64,000 nt of DNA from assembly GCA_958298945.1 (NCBI GenBank), contig OY282610.1, forward strand, positions 52,893,667-52,957,666, read 5' to 3'. Numbering within the stretch: position 1 is the first letter of the stretch; each line of letters opens with the position of its first letter. This stretch comes from Atherix ibis (lineage: Eukaryota > Arthropoda > Insecta > Diptera > Athericidae). The notes beneath the pieces are model-generated. The model made no database searches, was not told where the DNA came from, and saw nothing but the letters and a program-made list of their open reading frames with translations. Below are positions 61,605-64,000 of this stretch, piece after piece. Position numbers and translations under genes: made by a program.

Positions 61605-64000
61605 ATGAATTTTTTCTCAAAATCACCAACAAAAATTTATCCAGAAAGGATATTCTCATTCCAATCGAGAAAATATGTATTGGAGAAGCTTTGCCTGAAA
61701 GTACGCAATGACACCATAAAAACAATTTTAAAAACCTTAATTTGTATAAAAAAAAAAACGAATTTTAAGAAAGAAAACTATAAATTTAATGAATTTTTTC
61801 TCAAAATCACCAACAAAAATTTATCCAGAAAGGATATTCTCATTCCAATCGAGAAAATATGTATTGGAGAAGCTTTGCCTGAAAGTACGCAATGACACCA
61901 TAAAAACAATTCTAAAAACCTTAATTTGTATACAAAAAAAAAACGAATTTTAAGAAAGAAAACTATAAACTTTATGAATTTTTTCTCAAAATCACCAACA
62001 AAAATTTATCCAGAAAGGATATTCTCATTCCAATCTAGAAAATATGTATTGGAGAAGCTTTGCCTGAAAGTACGCAATGACACCATAAAAACAATTCTAA
62101 AAACCTTAATTTGTATACAAAAAAAAAACGAATTTTAGGAAAGAAAACTATAAATTTTATGAATTTTTTCTCAAAATCACCAACAAAAATTTATCCAGAA
62201 AGGATATTCTCATTCCAATCGAGAAAATATGCATTGGAGAAGCTTTGCCTAAAAGTACGCAATGACACCATAAAAACCGTTCTAAAAACCTTAATTTTTA
62301 TACAAAAAAAACGAATTTTAATAAAGAAAACAATTAATTTTATGAATTTTTTCTCAAAATCACCAACAAAAATTTATCCAGAAAGGATATTCTCATTCCA
62401 ATCGAGAAAATATGCATTGGAGAAGCTTTGCCTAAAAGTACGCAATGACACCATAAAAACCGTTCTAAAATCCTTAATTTTTATACAAAAAAAACGAATT
62501 TTAAGTAAGAAAACCATAAATTTTATGAATTTTTTCTCAAAATCACCAACAAAAATTTATCCAGAAAGGATATTCTCATTCCAATCGAGAAAATATGCAT
62601 TGGAGAAGCTTTGCCTGAAAGTACGCAATGACAGCATCAAAACAATTCTAAAAACCTTAATTTGTATACAAAAAAAAACGAATTTTAGGAAAGAAAACTA
62701 TAAATTTTATGATTTTTTTCTCAAAATCACCAACAAAAATTTATCCAGAAAGGATATTCTCATTCCAATCGAGAAAATATGCATTGGAGAAGCTTTGCCT
62801 AAAAATACGCAATGACACCATAAAAACCGTTCTAAAAACCTTAATTTTTATACAAAAAAAACGAATTTTAATAAAGAAAACAATTAATTTTATGAATTTT
62901 TTCTCAAAATCACCAACAAAAATTTATCCAGAAAGGATATTCTCATTCCAATCGAGAAAATATGCATTGGAGAAGCTCTGCCTAAAAGTACGCAATGACA
63001 CCATAAAAACCGTTCTAAAAACCTTGATTTTTATACAAAAAAAAAACGAATTTTAAGAAAGAAAACCATAAATTTTATGAATTTTTTCTCAAAATCACCA
63101 ACAAAAATTTATCCAGAAATGATATTCTCATTCCAATCGAGAAAATATGCATTGGAGAAGCTTTGCCTGAAAGTACGCAATGACACCATAAAAACAATTC
63201 TAAAAACCTTAATTTTTATACAAAAAAAATGAATTTTAAGAAAGAAAACCATAAATTTTATGAATTTTTTCTCAAAACCACCAACAAAAATTTATCCAGA
63301 AATCATTTTCTCATTCCAATGAGAATAATATGAATTGGAGAAGCTTTGCCTGAAAGTGCACAATCATACCCTAAACAAACATCTCCAAAAAACCACCATT
63401 TTCATAGAGAAAAACAAATTTTAAGAGAAAGTGGACTCAGTGTAATAATTGTTGCCTCCTATTTTTTGAGAAAACTGGGTGCCTGGTGTAAAAATAGGAT
63501 TTTCGTGAATATTGTCACAAATTTTCGATTTTTTGTGGTTTTTTGCATATCTTTAGGTGGTCAATTTATTTTGCTTTCAGTAAATAAAAAATTTAATTTT
63601 AGGCAATTTTTTTTTAATAGTGCTCACAAAAATTTATTCTGAAAGGATATTCCTTTTTCGATCAGGATAATATGGATCTAGAAGGCTATGTTAAAGTGTA
63701 TGTAATGAAACCATGAAACAAATTGCCATTTTTATCCAAAAAAGTAAACTTTATTTTTAAAAAAATACAGCGAACTTTAGGTATTTTTTTTTAAAACGCC
63801 TGGAAAAAATTTTCCTGTAAGGACTTTTTTAGTCCGATCAGGATAATAAGAATAATTATTAGTTTCACATATGTATGCGCATTAACATCATTAAACAAAT
63901 TTTCGAAAAAATTTCCTTTTTCATAGAAAAATAGAAATTTAAAAAAAAATTTAATGATCTTTTGGCAAATTTTTCTCAAAACTCCCACCGAAATTTATCG
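61605..64000. repeat. HOR unit U37: 9 canonical monomers + core cut by window edge
   Basis: The longest monomer run in the window (61605-63259). It shares tataaaaaaaaaaacg, aatttaatgaattt, gacagcatcaaaac and aagtaagaaaaccat with U23/U24, but has four more monomers than U24. The core starts at 63260, shares aaaaataggatt and tcgattttttgtgg with U24, and stops in D4 at the window end. Confidence 0.92.

Larger units (their letters stand above)
1..64000. repeat. AT-rich satellite array with higher-order repeats
   Basis: The entire window is head-to-tail tandem repeat. A monomer of 183-184 bp, starting for convenience at the recurring atgaattttttctc, recurs in runs of 2-9, and each run is followed by a more diverged core of about 887 bp. 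There are 37 cores and, by my count, about 172 full canonical monomers. All copies have the same orientation. Copies differ by few substitutions and by one-base changes in A-runs. No interruption by unique sequence, gene or transposon was seen. The monomer length is close to a nucleosome repeat length, as in many centromeric satellites; a centromeric or pericentromeric location is inference. Copy number depends on a correct assembly, which I cannot judge. Confidence 0.97.

Noticed and set aside
1..64000. A CRISPR array
   Set aside because: The repeat is 184 bp with no unique spacers, and the intervals are themselves repeat copies. No cas-like genes are present.
1..64000. CENP-B box matches
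   Set aside because: Candidate ttcg sites in the core (for example near tttcgaaaaaatttcc and tttcgatcagg) lack the cggg half of the consensus, so I do not call a CENP-B box.
1..64000. Telomeric repeats (such as TTAGG or TTAGGG arrays)
   Set aside because: Only isolated ttagg strings occur (for example in tctttaggtgg), never in tandem.

Overview
The whole 64 kb window is a single, uninterrupted tandem-repeat (satellite) array. I see no protein-coding gene, tRNA, rRNA, CRISPR array, transposon or unique-sequence island. The sequence is very AT-rich (48 G+C in one 184-bp monomer counted by hand, about 26% GC) and full of A- and T-tracts. Near-identical copies in strict head-to-tail order point to eukaryotic satellite heterochromatin, for example centromeric or pericentromeric DNA of an AT-rich genome such as an insect's. 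Nothing in the sequence identifies the species, and that assignment is inference.

The array has two nested periodicities. The basic unit is a canonical monomer of 183-184 bp; I count about 172 full copies. These come in runs of 2 to 9. Each run is followed by a 'core' of 886-889 bp, made of four diverged monomers (D1, D2, D3, D4) and a block of about 170 bp (X) that does not obviously match the monomer in direct orientation. Run plus core is one higher-order repeat (HOR). Thirty-seven cores are present, so the window holds 37 HOR units (U1-U37), with a D4 tail at the left edge and a cut core at the right edge. The fullest common form is a-b-c-d-e-D1-X-D2-D3-D4, about 1,804 bp, where a-e are canonical subtypes with their own diagnostic bases. 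HOR length is quantised in steps of about 184 bp: roughly 1,255, 1,439, 1,622, 1,805, 1,988, 2,170 and 2,351 bp.

Regional layout: 1-11.6 kb holds mostly 4-5-monomer HORs. From 11.6 to 20.8 kb lies a local subfamily with shared variants (first monomer tattgaag, last monomer tttttgtac). From 20.8 to 25.5 kb are two tandem 2,351-bp HORs. From 25.5 to 35.4 kb is a block largely repeated at 45.5-52.4 kb, about 16.65 kb away. From 35.4 to 40.8 kb is a block repeated at about 58-64 kb, 22.4-23.2 kb away. From 40.8 to 45.5 kb is a rearranged stretch with a D3/monomer fusion and a duplicated 1,702-bp unit carrying a 102-bp core deletion. From 52.4 to 58.4 kb are two tandem 2,170-bp HORs. This mosaic is what repeated unequal crossover and gene conversion would produce.

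The many short reading frames are by-products of the repeat: 183-bp monomers (61 codons) keep a frame open and 184-bp monomers break it. The structural signals most worth a second look are the near-palindrome in every monomer, the cluster of four dyads in D3 (precisely removed in two units), and the possibility that X is an inverted, diverged monomer.
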